This document shows, in pieces, positions 48,971 through 57,729 of a stretch of 57,748 nucleotides of DNA. Each line of letters starts with the position of its first letter. Position 1 is the stretch's first letter. The DNA comes from Pseudonocardia thermophila (GTDB lineage Bacteria; Actinomycetota; Actinomycetes; Mycobacteriales; Pseudonocardiaceae): the NCBI RefSeq assembly GCF_900142365.1, contig NZ_FRAP01000030.1:1-57748 (forward strand). The letters run 5' to 3'. The notes below the pieces were generated by a model. That model had not been told where the DNA came from and made no database searches. It was given only the letters and a program-made list of their open reading frames with translations. The position numbers were made by a program, and so were the translations under genes.

Positions 48971-49111
48971 CCGGGTCTATCTGTGCTGGTCATGGCTCGG
49001 ATCGACGGATGGTGATCGTCTGCTCGTCGGCTCGCTGGCTACTCCGAGTGGCGAGGTGATTGCTCTGTGGAGCACCTTGTGTTGCAACGCACCGTCCACT
49101 ATGGACAGTGG

Positions 49112-49732
49112 TCACGGGGTGACGTCGCCACCATCCGACCACACGAACCGCGCCGACCGAGCCTCCACGAACGCCTCATCCACCACCGGCGACTCCGCCG
49201 GCGGCGAGTACGACCCCGGGCATTCCACCGCGAGATGAGTCCGACTCGCCATGCTGAACCCGAAATCCTCCTGGCACCAGTGGCGGTTGTCCCCCAACGC
49301 GCACCACTGCCTCAAGGCCGGCTGGTCGACGTTGACGAACGAACACTGCACCGGCCAGTTGTCGCTGTTGTCGACCATCAGGTTGTACGCGAGCAGCCGT
49401 CCGCCCCGCGGGAACTGGTCGGCGTAACTGCGCGGCATCTGACGAGCCACGATCAACGGCAACCCGGTCGCTCTCGCGAACGCAACATGCCGGGCACCGT
49501 GCGGCGAGCCGGGCTGTTCGACGGTGAAGAACTGGTGGTAGCTGGAACTGTTCTTCACCTGATCGATCTTGACTTTGAACGTCGGCACGTACGGCCCCTC
49601 GTCGGTGTCGTACGCGTCCGGCTCGTACTCCCACTCGATCTCCAGGTGGTCGAGGAAAATGGCCCAGCGGGCCACGGTGCGAGACGGAAACCGGATACCG
49701 GCGTACACGACCGGCAACGGCTGCAATGGCAC
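49112..49732 (-). CDS. Hypothetical protein with an endonuclease-like N-terminus
   Basis: 206 aa. PVVYAGIRFPSRTVARWAIF, then HLEIEWEYEPDAYDTDEGPY and VPTFKVKIDQVK has the order of short phage PD-(D/E)XK-like proteins (SRTEARWAxFF, YEYEP, YxPDF, EVK), but the expected PDF is PTF and the EVK is QVK, so activity is doubtful. GTG 49732 follows AGGAGG by nine bases. Part of the leftward moron block. Confidence 0.6.
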   Translation of the reverse strand: MPLQPLPVVYAGIRFPSRTVARWAIFLDHLEIEWEYEPDAYDTDEGPYVPTFKVKIDQVKNSSSYHQFFTVEQPGSPHGARHVAFARATGLPLIVARQMPRSYADQFPRGGRLLAYNLMVDNSDNWPVQCSFVNVDQPALRQWCALGDNRHWCQEDFGFSMASRTHLAVECPGSYSPPAESPVVDEAFVEARSARFVWSDGGDVTP

Positions 49733-49779
49733 GATGAGAGTCCTCCTGCGGGTGTCGTCGAAGGGGTGGCGTCGATAGG

Positions 49780-49980
49780 TCAATTGGCCGGTGGCTCGGC
49801 CTGGTCGGTGGCGAACGGGTCCCGCCCGGCCGCGACGTCGCAGTACGCGCAGTAGCTGCGGCCGGGACGGGTGAGCATCAGTACCTGACCGCACCCCGAG
49901 CACCGCTCGCCCTCACGCTGCGGCTTGGACCCGTCAGCTGTCCAGTCGATCGGCACGGGCTCGGTGGCGGTGTCGCTCAT
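49780..49980 (-). CDS. Small zinc-ribbon protein
   Basis: 66 aa with RCSGCGQVLML and YCAYCDVAAG, two CxxC pairs. ATG 49980 preferred; frame extends to 50031. Moron block. Confidence 0.55.
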   Translation of the reverse strand: MSDTATEPVPIDWTADGSKPQREGERCSGCGQVLMLTRPGRSYCAYCDVAAGRDPFATDQAEPPAN

Positions 49981-50067
49981 GGCGATCAGTGTCCCGTAGC
50001 GGTTGGCGGCGGTAAACGTGTAGGGGTCCACCCTGGACGGAAGCCGCTGGTCAACGCCGCCCGTCGA

Positions 50068-50202
50068 TCACCAGCCGACCTCCACCTCGTCCAGCAGCGG
50101 CGAGCACCGGGTGCGCACATGGCGTGCCGTAAGCTCGGCCCCCTTTCCGGGGTTGCCGTCGTGCTGCTCGTGCAGCCGCTGCCGCCGACTCGAATAGGTC
50201 AT
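50068..50202 (-). CDS. Small basic hypothetical protein
   Basis: 44 aa (MTYSSRRQRLHEQHDGNPGK...). ATG 50202 with GGAG about ten bases upstream. Lies in line with the other leftward morons. Unknown role. Confidence 0.4.
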   Translation of the reverse strand: MTYSSRRQRLHEQHDGNPGKGAELTARHVRTRCSPLLDEVEVGW

Positions 50203-50287
50203 GACGTCAGTACTCCTGGTGTCGGTGGTGAGGGGCGTGGTCGATAGAGAGGGCCGGCCCCGATATCACCGGGCCCGGCCGGGCCGG

Positions 50288-50473
50288 TCAGATGCGGCGA
50301 ACGGTGGCGGTCCAGCGGGACGGGGTGTGGCAGCTGACGTGCACGACGACACCGCCACCGGCCATGTCGCCGTAGTGCAGCTCGCGCTCCACGGAGACGA
50401 TGTGCTCGCCGGTGATCTCGTCGAACACGTCGGTGGTGACGGGCCGGGCGGCAACAGTGGTGGTGGTGTTCAT
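50288..50473 (-). CDS. Small hypothetical protein
   Basis: 61 aa, beta-rich: TDVFDEITGEHIVSVERELH, then GGVVVHVSCHTPSRWTATVR. ATG 50473 preceded by purine-rich AGAAAGGACAGC. Confidence 0.52.
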   Translation of the reverse strand: MNTTTTVAARPVTTDVFDEITGEHIVSVERELHYGDMAGGGVVVHVSCHTPSRWTATVRRI

Positions 50474-50525
50474 CTGGCGGTTGCTGTCCTTTCTGGTCGG
50501 TTGGGGTGGCCGGGGTTGGGGCGGG

Positions 50526-50789
50526 TCAGAACGGCTCGTCGTCCGGGATGGCGGCGAGCATCGCCGGGGTGAACCCGTTGACGCTGCGGGCGAGGAACGC
50601 CTGGGCGGCGGCGGCGATGCCGCGCCGGTGCTCGTGGCCGTGACCTGCGCCCTTGCAGGCGCAGTCGCACAGGGAGGGGTGCGACTCGGCGGTGGCGCAG
50701 GAGGGCTTGTCGCAGCGGAAGGTGTTGGTGTCCCACGCGGCGGGGGCGAGGTCCTGCGGGGCGGCGGGGGTGAGGGTGGCGGCGTTCAC
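50526..50789 (-). CDS. Hypothetical protein, leaderless, operator-controlled
   Basis: 87 aa. FRCDKPSCATAE and SLCDCACKGAGHGHEHRRGI could bind zinc. GTG 50789 lies eight bases after a -10-like TAAACT, with a triple phased operator over it. First gene of the leftward moron block. Confidence 0.6.
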   Translation of the reverse strand: MNAATLTPAAPQDLAPAAWDTNTFRCDKPSCATAESHPSLCDCACKGAGHGHEHRRGIAAAAQAFLARSVNGFTPAMLAAIPDDEPF

Positions 50790-50792
50790 GAG

Positions 50793-50817
50793 GGACAGTT
50801 TAGGACAGTATCGGACA
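50793..50817 (-). promoter_or_regulatory. Leftward promoter with triple phased operator (site 6)
   Basis: GGACA at 50793, 50803 and 50813 (TGTCC on the minus strand) with exact ten-base spacing; TAAACT (50802-50797 on the minus strand) serves as -10. Same plan as 25504-25536, 25 kb away. Confidence 0.58.
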
Positions 50818-50945
50818 GCACTCAAGTACAGGTGCAGCCACCACCCGCACCGCAGCAGACACGCGACTGCCCGCCCCCACCACCCCCACCCGCACACGCT
50901 GCCGAACGCACCACCATCAACCGCGGGGAAGGGCAGGACCGTCGC

Positions 50946-53786
50946 GTGCCACCTTTCGGCTGGCGAGCGCCCAAGCCTGACGAGCTGGCCGCCTACGTGC
51001 CCAAACCACCGCAACTACGCGTGCTCCGCGCCGCCGGCCAGCGCATCGACCTGTCCGCCCGCGACACCGCCGCCCGCCTCGCCGCCACCAAGCAGAGCTG
51101 GCAGCAGACCGCCTTCGACTACCGCACCCTGATCGGCGAGATCCGCGAAGCGCACCGGCTACGCGCCCAAGCCGTCGCCAAGTGCCGCTTCTACGTCGCT
51201 GAGAAGCGCCCCTGGCCCGAGCCGCCGATCCCGCTCGACACCGGCGACCACCACCTGGACAAGCAGCTCGCCGCCGACGCGATCGTCAACTTCAACCGCA
51301 TCCCGTTCGACCCCTCACCGGACGGTTTCACCGCCCGCCTCGACGAGAACCTCAACTGCGTCGGCGAAGCGTGGATCCACATCGACGCCGACGACGTCTT
51401 CCACGTCCGCTCCATCAGCGAGGTCCAGATCGGCTCCGACGGCCGCATCGCGATCTCCACGCTGCCCGGCATGAAATCCGTGGTGCCGATCGACCCCGAC
51501 CGGGAAGCGCTGCTGCGCTGCTGGGTGCAAGACCTGGAATGGTCCGAACTGGCCGACGCCCCGATGCGGTCCATGCTCGGCGTCGCCGAAGACGTCGTGC
51601 TCACCGGCCGGGAGATGCGCGCCGGCTCCCGCTCCCGCGTCGCCGCCAACGGCATCCTGCTGGTGCCCACCGAACTGTCACTGGTGCGGTCCCGCGACGA
51701 CGAAGACGACGGCGACGGTGACGGCATCGAACGCGACACCTTCATGCAGGACTTCGTCGCCGCCATGCTCGCCCCGCTCGACGACGACGGCGACGCCCAA
51801 CAGGTGGTGCCCATCGTCATCCGCGGCGACAAAGACGCCCTCGACGGGGTCAAGCACATCACCCTGCAGCGCGCCGACGCCGAAAAGCTGATCGACCGTC
51901 AGCAAGCCGCGCTCGTGCGGCTCCTGCAGGGCCTGGACGTGCAGCCCGAGCAGATCGAAGGCGTCGGCGACACCAGCCACTGGAATGCGTGGCAGATCGA
52001 CGCCCGCTCGATCAAGGAGCAGGTGCAGCCCGCCGCCGACACGATCGCCGCGTGCATGGTGAAGGCTTTCATGCGGCCCGCGCTGGAGTCGCTGGGCTAC
52101 ACCTCCGCCGACATCAACCGGATCACGATCATCGCGGACGCGTCCGACCTCGCCGAGAATCCGAACAGGGGCCAGGACGCCCGCGACGCCCACGACCGGC
52201 TCGTGATCAGCGACGCCGCGCTGCGCCGCGAACTCGGCTTCTCCGAGGACGACGCCCCCAACCCGGACGAGATCACGCGGCGGCTCGCGTCCAGCGGTCG
52301 CCTGCCCCCACAGGAGACCGCCGAAGTGCTCGGGCTGCGCCGACCCGAGCCGCGCACGGTCGACGGGCAGGTGCTGCCCCGCCAAGCACGCCAGGGCCGC
52401 CACCCCAGCCAACCCGGGCAACCCGGCCAACAGGCGGGGCTGCCCGCCGCCGACGGTGACCGGCCCGTCGCCACCCCCGGGCAGGTCACCCCTAACCAGC
52501 CGGTGCCCGAAATGCCAGCCGCGCCGCCCGACCCCAGCCAGGGCGCCCCCGCGCCCGGGCTGCGCGCCGCCGCCGACCCCGACGAGTTCGCGATGCACGT
52601 CGACGAGGACGCCTGCCGCGCGCTCGCCGCGATCGACGCGTCGCTGATGCAGCGCATCTGGGTCGCCGCCGACGACGCGCTCGCCCGCGTGCTCGAACGG
52701 GCCGGCGCCCGGGTGCGGTCGGCGGCGCAGCGGGACCGCGCCCTCGCAGCACAGCTGGTCAACCGGCCCGCCGCCGAGATCCCCGCGCTGCTCGGCCGGG
52801 ACAAGGTGGCCGAGCTGGTGCAGGTGACCGACCTGATCACCGACGAGTACGCGCGGCTGCGCGGACAGGTCACCGGCTGGCTGCGCGACGCGGCCGTCGA
52901 GGCCGGGATGGCCGCCTGCGACGTGCTCGGCGTGAACCCGCACAGCCCGCTCGGGCAGCGACTGTCCGGGGAGATCACCTCCCGGCTGGCGGGCCACGTC
53001 GACCCCGCGTGGCAGGTGCTGCTGCGCGAGCTGCACGAGGCCGCCGAGTGGGCGCTGTTCGAGCCGTCCGGTGCGGTCGACGACGAACCGGGCGAACAGA
53101 CCGCAAGCCCGCTCACGGCGCAGGACATCGCCGACGTGCTCGCCGTCGCCGGTGGTGACCAGCTGTTGGTGATCGCCGCGTCCGCCGCCGACCACGCCGA
53201 CGTCGACGTGGACGCGTTCGCCCGCGGCCAGCAGAACAGCGGCGGGTGGAAGGGCAAGCGGCGCAGCCGCCGACCCGACAAGAAACGCCGCCCCCGCACC
53301 AACCCCGGCACCGGGCTGGCGACCGGGCCGGTGGTGCAGCAGGGCCTCGCCGACGAGGGCGCCGTGCTCGTCGGCTGGGAGTGGGACTACCGGCCGCACC
53401 AGCCGCGCAAGACTTTCGAGCCGCACCGCAGGCTGCACGGGGTGCGGTTCTCCACCTGGACCGACCCGAAGCTGGACACCGACGCCTCGACCGCGTGGCT
53501 GGGCCGCTACTTCCACCCCGGCGACCACAAGGGCTGCTTGTGCGGGTCGACCCCGATCTTCGCCGTGCTGGACGACCCGGAGGGCATCGTGGCGCGACGA
53601 CTGGCTGCCGCGAAAGGTGACCCGCGCAAGATCGCCGTGGACAAGCTCGCCGCCGCGGACGACGCCGCCGGCCGGGTGGGCACGTCGGCGCAACAGACCG
53701 CGGAGATCCGACGCCGCCTGACCGAGCAGATCGAGGCCATGCGGGCGGAGTACATCGACAACCCGAAGCGGAGGCGGCGCCGGTGA
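50946..53786 (+). CDS. Portal protein fused to a MuF-like head-morphogenesis domain
   Basis: 946 aa. Residues about 1-430 look like a phage portal (TAFDYRTLIGEIREAHRLRA, then ENLNCVGEAWIHIDADDV and a stem/crown region to SHWNAWQIDARSIKEQVQP). A Pro/Gln-rich linker (about 475-545) follows. The C-terminus (about 560-946) resembles SPP1 gp7/MuF: EWDYRPHQPRKTFEPHR, HPGDHKGCLCGSTPIF. GTG 50946 with GGGGAAGGGCAGGA. MuF proteins enter the capsid with DNA. The stop overlaps the next gene. Confidence 0.78.
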   Translation: MPPFGWRAPKPDELAAYVPKPPQLRVLRAAGQRIDLSARDTAARLAATKQSWQQTAFDYRTLIGEIREAHRLRAQAVAKCRFYVAEKRPWPEPPIPLDTGDHHLDKQLAADAIVNFNRIPFDPSPDGFTARLDENLNCVGEAWIHIDADDVFHVRSISEVQIGSDGRIAISTLPGMKSVVPIDPDREALLRCWVQDLEWSELADAPMRSMLGVAEDVVLTGREMRAGSRSRVAANGILLVPTELSLVRSRDDEDDGDGDGIERDTFMQDFVAAMLAPLDDDGDAQQVVPIVIRGDKDALDGVKHITLQRADAEKLIDRQQAALVRLLQGLDVQPEQIEGVGDTSHWNAWQIDARSIKEQVQPAADTIAACMVKAFMRPALESLGYTSADINRITIIADASDLAENPNRGQDARDAHDRLVISDAALRRELGFSEDDAPNPDEITRRLASSGRLPPQETAEVLGLRRPEPRTVDGQVLPRQARQGRHPSQPGQPGQQAGLPAADGDRPVATPGQVTPNQPVPEMPAAPPDPSQGAPAPGLRAAADPDEFAMHVDEDACRALAAIDASLMQRIWVAADDALARVLERAGARVRSAAQRDRALAAQLVNRPAAEIPALLGRDKVAELVQVTDLITDEYARLRGQVTGWLRDAAVEAGMAACDVLGVNPHSPLGQRLSGEITSRLAGHVDPAWQVLLRELHEAAEWALFEPSGAVDDEPGEQTASPLTAQDIADVLAVAGGDQLLVIAASAADHADVDVDAFARGQQNSGGWKGKRRSRRPDKKRRPRTNPGTGLATGPVVQQGLADEGAVLVGWEWDYRPHQPRKTFEPHRRLHGVRFSTWTDPKLDTDASTAWLGRYFHPGDHKGCLCGSTPIFAVLDDPEGIVARRLAAAKGDPRKIAVDKLAAADDAAGRVGTSAQQTAEIRRRLTEQIEAMRAEYIDNPKRRRRR

Positions 53787-55612
53787 GCGTCGTCGAGTAC
53801 AGGCCCGAGCAGCAGCTCGCCGCCCGTCCGCTGCCGATCGGACGGTTCGTTGCCGCCGAGCTGGTCGACGCCTACAAGGTGCGGTACGTGCGCACCCCCG
53901 CCGGTGCCCGCCGCTACGGCGTCCCTATCGGCTTCCCCATCCCGGTCGGTCGCAAGGTCAAGCCCAAGAAGGGCCGCCGCCGCGGCCGCAAGGAAAAGCC
54001 CACCGCCGCGCCCACGCGCACCCCGGGTGGCTCGTCGAGCGAGACCACGACCAGGTCCCGCGGTGGCAGCACCGAGCGGGACACCCGCCCGGCCACCGAG
54101 CAGCGCACCGCACCCGTCGGCGGCCGCGACACCCGGCCCGCGCCCCAGCGCACCCCGGCACCCGATCGTGCGCCGCAGCAGCGCGACGACCGCGACGACG
54201 TCGCGGTCCGCTACCGCGACACCGCACGCGAAGCGGTCGACAACCCCGACGACGCCGAGCGTGTGCGGCAGATCCGCGACCAGATCGCCACCGACCTGGC
54301 CCGCGATTTCCCCGACACCAGCCAACGCGACCGCGACCTCGCCGCCGAGATGATCATGCGGGACGCGTTGACGTCCAGCGACACCGACAACAGCTACTCC
54401 CCGCCCGGCCGCGGCAGCCGCCTCGCCGTCGCCGCGCTCGCCCGTAAACAGCGCGCCGCCACCGACACCCGCACCGTCGACGAGCAGATCGCCGACGCCC
54501 GCGACCGCGTCGGCGACCCCCAGCTGTTCGGGCAGAACCCGAACGACCCCTCACTGCTCGACCTCGCCAGCGACGGCGGCCCCGGTGAGCACACCCTGCG
54601 GCAGCTCGAAGCCGTCCGAGACGCCGGCGCCGCGATCTCCGCCGAAGCCGACCGGCGACTCGCCGACCGGCAGGCCCGCGCCGACGCGCTCCGCGAACGC
54701 ATGCTCGGGCTGCGGCAGAAGGTCGACGCCGACGCCCGCCAGTTCAACCAGGACGTGCGCCGCGCGTGGCGCGAAGAGATGGGCGGCGACCCACCGGAGG
54801 GGCTGGTGGAGACGCTGGCCGCCGACCCCGACGTGCAGGCGAGCGACTTCCCCGGCGCCCCCGACGGCACCGCCGAGTTCCTGGACCGGCACCGCGGCCG
54901 CGCCGCCGAACTGCGTGAGCAGCGCTCCCAGGTGGCCCGCCAGATGCAGCAGATGATCCAGCTGCAGCGCGCCGCCGGGCAGGACCGCGCCGATGTGCTG
55001 CGGGAAGTGCTGCTCGAGCAGCGGCCGATGGGGCCGTGGCAGGGTCGCGGCATCGACTACGACCTGGACGGCAACCTCGACGCCGATCGTGCCGCAAGCG
55101 TGACCGAGGCGATCAGCGTTGCGCAGGAGTCATTCCCGTCCGACTGGATCGACGCGCTCAACGCAGTTCCGAAGAAACTGTCGGTCACCTCGACGTCGGC
55201 CCGCGCGAACTACAGCCTAGGGACGCACCGGGTCGACGGCGGTAGCTACCGAGACCCGGACCGCCGGGCCGACGTGATGCTGCACGAGCTGTCGCACGCG
55301 ATGGAGGCGTCGAACAATCACCTGGAGCGAGCGGAATGGGGTTTCCTTTTCCAGCGGGTGACGCGCAGCGGCACCCCGGGGAACCGAACTTTCGACTCCA
55401 AGTCCGACATCTACGAGGGCACCTTCGAGCGCGGCTACCGGGACGACCTTTTCCAGCACTACTCCGGCAAGCGGTACGTCGACTACGGCGTCGGCTCGCA
55501 CGAGGTGCTGTCCACCGGCATGGAAGACCTGCTCGGGCGCGGCACCGCGCGGGGTAGGTACGTCGACCCGGATTTCGAGCACTGGCTTCTCGGCACACTG
55601 GCGCTGCTATGA
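53783..55612 (+). CDS. Putative virion-delivered metallopeptidase effector
   Basis: 609 aa. Residues 19-70 are a basic segment (IGRFVAAELVDAYKVRYVRT, then PAGARRYGVPIGF and a Lys/Arg run) almost identical to 126-176 of the next protein. A charged, disordered, helical middle follows (DTAREAVDNPDDAERVRQIR; long coiled coil about 255-420). The C-terminal domain (about 430-609) has HELSH at 501-505 within VMLHELSHAMEAS and a later EGTFERGY, a gluzincin/zincin peptidase pattern. GTG 53783 overlaps the portal-MuF stop. A capsid protease is an alternative, but position, tag and modularity favour a host-directed effector. Confidence 0.62.
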   Translation: MSVVEYRPEQQLAARPLPIGRFVAAELVDAYKVRYVRTPAGARRYGVPIGFPIPVGRKVKPKKGRRRGRKEKPTAAPTRTPGGSSSETTTRSRGGSTERDTRPATEQRTAPVGGRDTRPAPQRTPAPDRAPQQRDDRDDVAVRYRDTAREAVDNPDDAERVRQIRDQIATDLARDFPDTSQRDRDLAAEMIMRDALTSSDTDNSYSPPGRGSRLAVAALARKQRAATDTRTVDEQIADARDRVGDPQLFGQNPNDPSLLDLASDGGPGEHTLRQLEAVRDAGAAISAEADRRLADRQARADALRERMLGLRQKVDADARQFNQDVRRAWREEMGGDPPEGLVETLAADPDVQASDFPGAPDGTAEFLDRHRGRAAELREQRSQVARQMQQMIQLQRAAGQDRADVLREVLLEQRPMGPWQGRGIDYDLDGNLDADRAASVTEAISVAQESFPSDWIDALNAVPKKLSVTSTSARANYSLGTHRVDGGSYRDPDRRADVMLHELSHAMEASNNHLERAEWGFLFQRVTRSGTPGNRTFDSKSDIYEGTFERGYRDDLFQHYSGKRYVDYGVGSHEVLSTGMEDLLGRGTARGRYVDPDFEHWLLGTLALL

Positions 55613-57729
55613 CCACACCAACCGACCCCGCCGCTGCTGAACCGACCCGCGTGGTCGGCGTGGACCGGCTCGCCGGGCTGCCGTATGAGGTGATCTTTCG
55701 GCCCGGTCGGCGGCCGCTGGTGCCGCCCGGGCTGCAGGTGCAGATGCCCGAGCCCGGCACGCTGATTCTGTCCGGCCCGGTCGGGGTGGAGATCGAGTTC
55801 GACCCGGACGACCCGGCAGCGGTGATGGCGTGGCTGCGGCAGGAAACGACCGTGGCCCGCATCGACGGCCCGGGTGTGGACGCGCCGATGCCGCCCGGTG
55901 ACCTGCTGCTGGAGCAGCCGGAGCAGGACGACGAGCCCGGCGACGACGAGGGGCCAGTCACGTCCGCGGCTGTGCCGCTGGTGATCGGCCGATTCGTCGC
56001 CCAAGCGCTGGTGGACTACTACAAGGTGCGGTACGTGCGCACACCGGCGGGCGCACGCCGCTACGGGGTGCCGATCGGATTCCCGATCCCGGTCGGGCGG
56101 AAGGTGAAGCCGAAGAAGGGGAGGCGCCGCAAGCGCGTCGTGCAGGCCGAGCCTGCCCGCACCCGGCGCCCCAGCGGCAGCAGCAAGCCCAGCTCGGGTA
56201 CGCGGCGGGTAGCGCTGCCACCTGCCGAGCGGCCGACCGCGCGGCGCCTTTTCTGGGGCAGCGACTCCCCGTCACGTGGCGCGTCGTGGGACGACGACCG
56301 CAACGAGTTGCAGGTGCACGACCGGCAGCGCGCGATCGCCACCATCGACGAGGCGCTGGAGGACTCCTCCTACGACGCCGAGCAGCGGCGCCGCATGCGA
56401 CAACTGCGGGACCGCATCGCCGCCGACACCGGCGACGACGGCAACGAGCCGCCGCGGCCGCCGGACACCCCCGACACCGTCGACGGCGCACCGGAACCGC
56501 CGCGGAACCCGTACAACCCGGTGTCCACCGCGGACTGGACCCGCACCGGCGGTCCCGCCGGGTCGACCGTGCGCAACGACTCCGGCTTCTACCGCGACCC
56601 CGACGGCGGCGAGCACTACGTCAAGACCCCGTCTAGCGAGGACGCCGCCCGCAACGAGGTCCTCGCGGGGCAGCTGTACAAGCTCGCGGGGGTCGACGTC
56701 GCCAACACCCGCCTGGTCGACCACAACGGCAAATTGTCGGTCGACTCCGAGATCGTGCCCGGCTCCCGGCCGGATCTGGCCGACCGGCTCGACGACCCGG
56801 GGTACAAGCGGCGGCTGCAGGAAGGGTTCGCCGTCGACGCGTGGCTGGCGAACTGGGACGTGGCCGGGCTGGGTTACGACAACGTCGTCAGCGACCGCGA
56901 CGGCAACCCGGTCCGCATCGACGCCGGTGGGGCGCTGATGTACCGGGCGCAGGGCGCCCCGAAGGGGGAGGCTTTCGGGGACTCCGTCGGCGAGTGGGAC
57001 ACGCTGCGGGACGGCTCCAACCCGAATGCGGCGGCTCTGTTCGGGGACATGACCGACGAGCAGCTGCGGGCGTCGGCGCAGCGGGTGCTGAACATCAGCC
57101 CGCAGCAGATCGACGAGGCAGTCGACGCGGCCGGGTTCGACCCGGACACGGCGGCAATGCTGAAGGACCGGCTGAAGGCGCGCCGGCTCGACATCGCGCG
57201 CCGGGCCGGCCTGACCCCGCCGGAGCAGCAGGGGCTCCCGCCGAGCGCGCCGGGCGGCCCGGACGCGCCGAACGCGCCGAGCGCGCCGGGCGGCCCGGAC
57301 GCGCCGAACGCGCCGAGCGCGCCGGCAACCGGCCCGCAAACTCACGACCTGCCCTACGAAGAGCGCGGCATCGCGCGCCGCCACTTCTGGAGCAACGGCG
57401 GCGTCAACGGCGCCGAATGGGACGACGACGCCAACCAGTTGCGCGTCACCGACCCCGACCTCGCCGCGTCCGAACTGGACCGGGTGCTCGCCGACCCGAC
57501 GGTCGACCCCGACGTGCGGGAGCTGACCCGGCAGCTGCGGGACCGCATCGCACCCGACTACGAGAGCAAGAAGGCGGGGTCGCGGAACCTCCGCGACGGC
57601 GACGACGGGCCGGGCGGCACCGACAGCGGGTTCGGTGAGCCGGAGATCTCCGGTGAACCGTCCTGGGTTCGCGAGAGGCTGAGGTTCAGGCCACCTCGCC
57701 CCGTTGGGCGATGGTGTCACTATACATGA
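55609..57729 (+). CDS. Putative virion-delivered kinase-like effector, 3' end lost
   Basis: At least 690 aa. Residues 1-115 are beta-rich (LPYEVIFRPGRRPLVPPGLQ). Residues 126-176 are the basic segment shared with the previous protein. Next comes a repeated 65-residue unit (207-275: FW, GASWDDDRNELQVHD, RQLRDRIA). A HipA/protein-kinase-like domain follows (about 310-530: EHYVKTPSSEDAARNEVLAG, FAVDAWLANWDVAG, YDNVV, VRIDAGGALMYRAQG). A Pro/Ala linker and a second copy of the unit (585-651) come after. Around 57700 coding runs into an apparent IS end, so the following module is lost. ATG 55609 overlaps the upstream stop. Confidence 0.62.
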   Translation: MTTPTDPAAAEPTRVVGVDRLAGLPYEVIFRPGRRPLVPPGLQVQMPEPGTLILSGPVGVEIEFDPDDPAAVMAWLRQETTVARIDGPGVDAPMPPGDLLLEQPEQDDEPGDDEGPVTSAAVPLVIGRFVAQALVDYYKVRYVRTPAGARRYGVPIGFPIPVGRKVKPKKGRRRKRVVQAEPARTRRPSGSSKPSSGTRRVALPPAERPTARRLFWGSDSPSRGASWDDDRNELQVHDRQRAIATIDEALEDSSYDAEQRRRMRQLRDRIAADTGDDGNEPPRPPDTPDTVDGAPEPPRNPYNPVSTADWTRTGGPAGSTVRNDSGFYRDPDGGEHYVKTPSSEDAARNEVLAGQLYKLAGVDVANTRLVDHNGKLSVDSEIVPGSRPDLADRLDDPGYKRRLQEGFAVDAWLANWDVAGLGYDNVVSDRDGNPVRIDAGGALMYRAQGAPKGEAFGDSVGEWDTLRDGSNPNAAALFGDMTDEQLRASAQRVLNISPQQIDEAVDAAGFDPDTAAMLKDRLKARRLDIARRAGLTPPEQQGLPPSAPGGPDAPNAPSAPGGPDAPNAPSAPATGPQTHDLPYEERGIARRHFWSNGGVNGAEWDDDANQLRVTDPDLAASELDRVLADPTVDPDVRELTRQLRDRIAPDYESKKAGSRNLRDGDDGPGGTDSGFGEPEISGEPSWVRERLRFRPPRPVGRWCHYT
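57243..57325 (+). repeat. 36-bp tandem repeat in a linker
   Basis: Two exact 36-base units (57243-57278, 57279-57314) and part of a third, encoding an Ala/Pro/Gly/Asn linker between the kinase-like domain and the second FW-unit. Prone to slippage. Confidence 0.85.

Noticed and set aside
51678..53693. 671-codon leftward open frame
   Set aside because: Antisense shadow of the portal-MuF gene.
57243..57325. GC-rich repeat considered as a regulatory element
   Set aside because: In-frame 36-bp units encoding a Pro/Ala linker; a simple linker repeat is enough.
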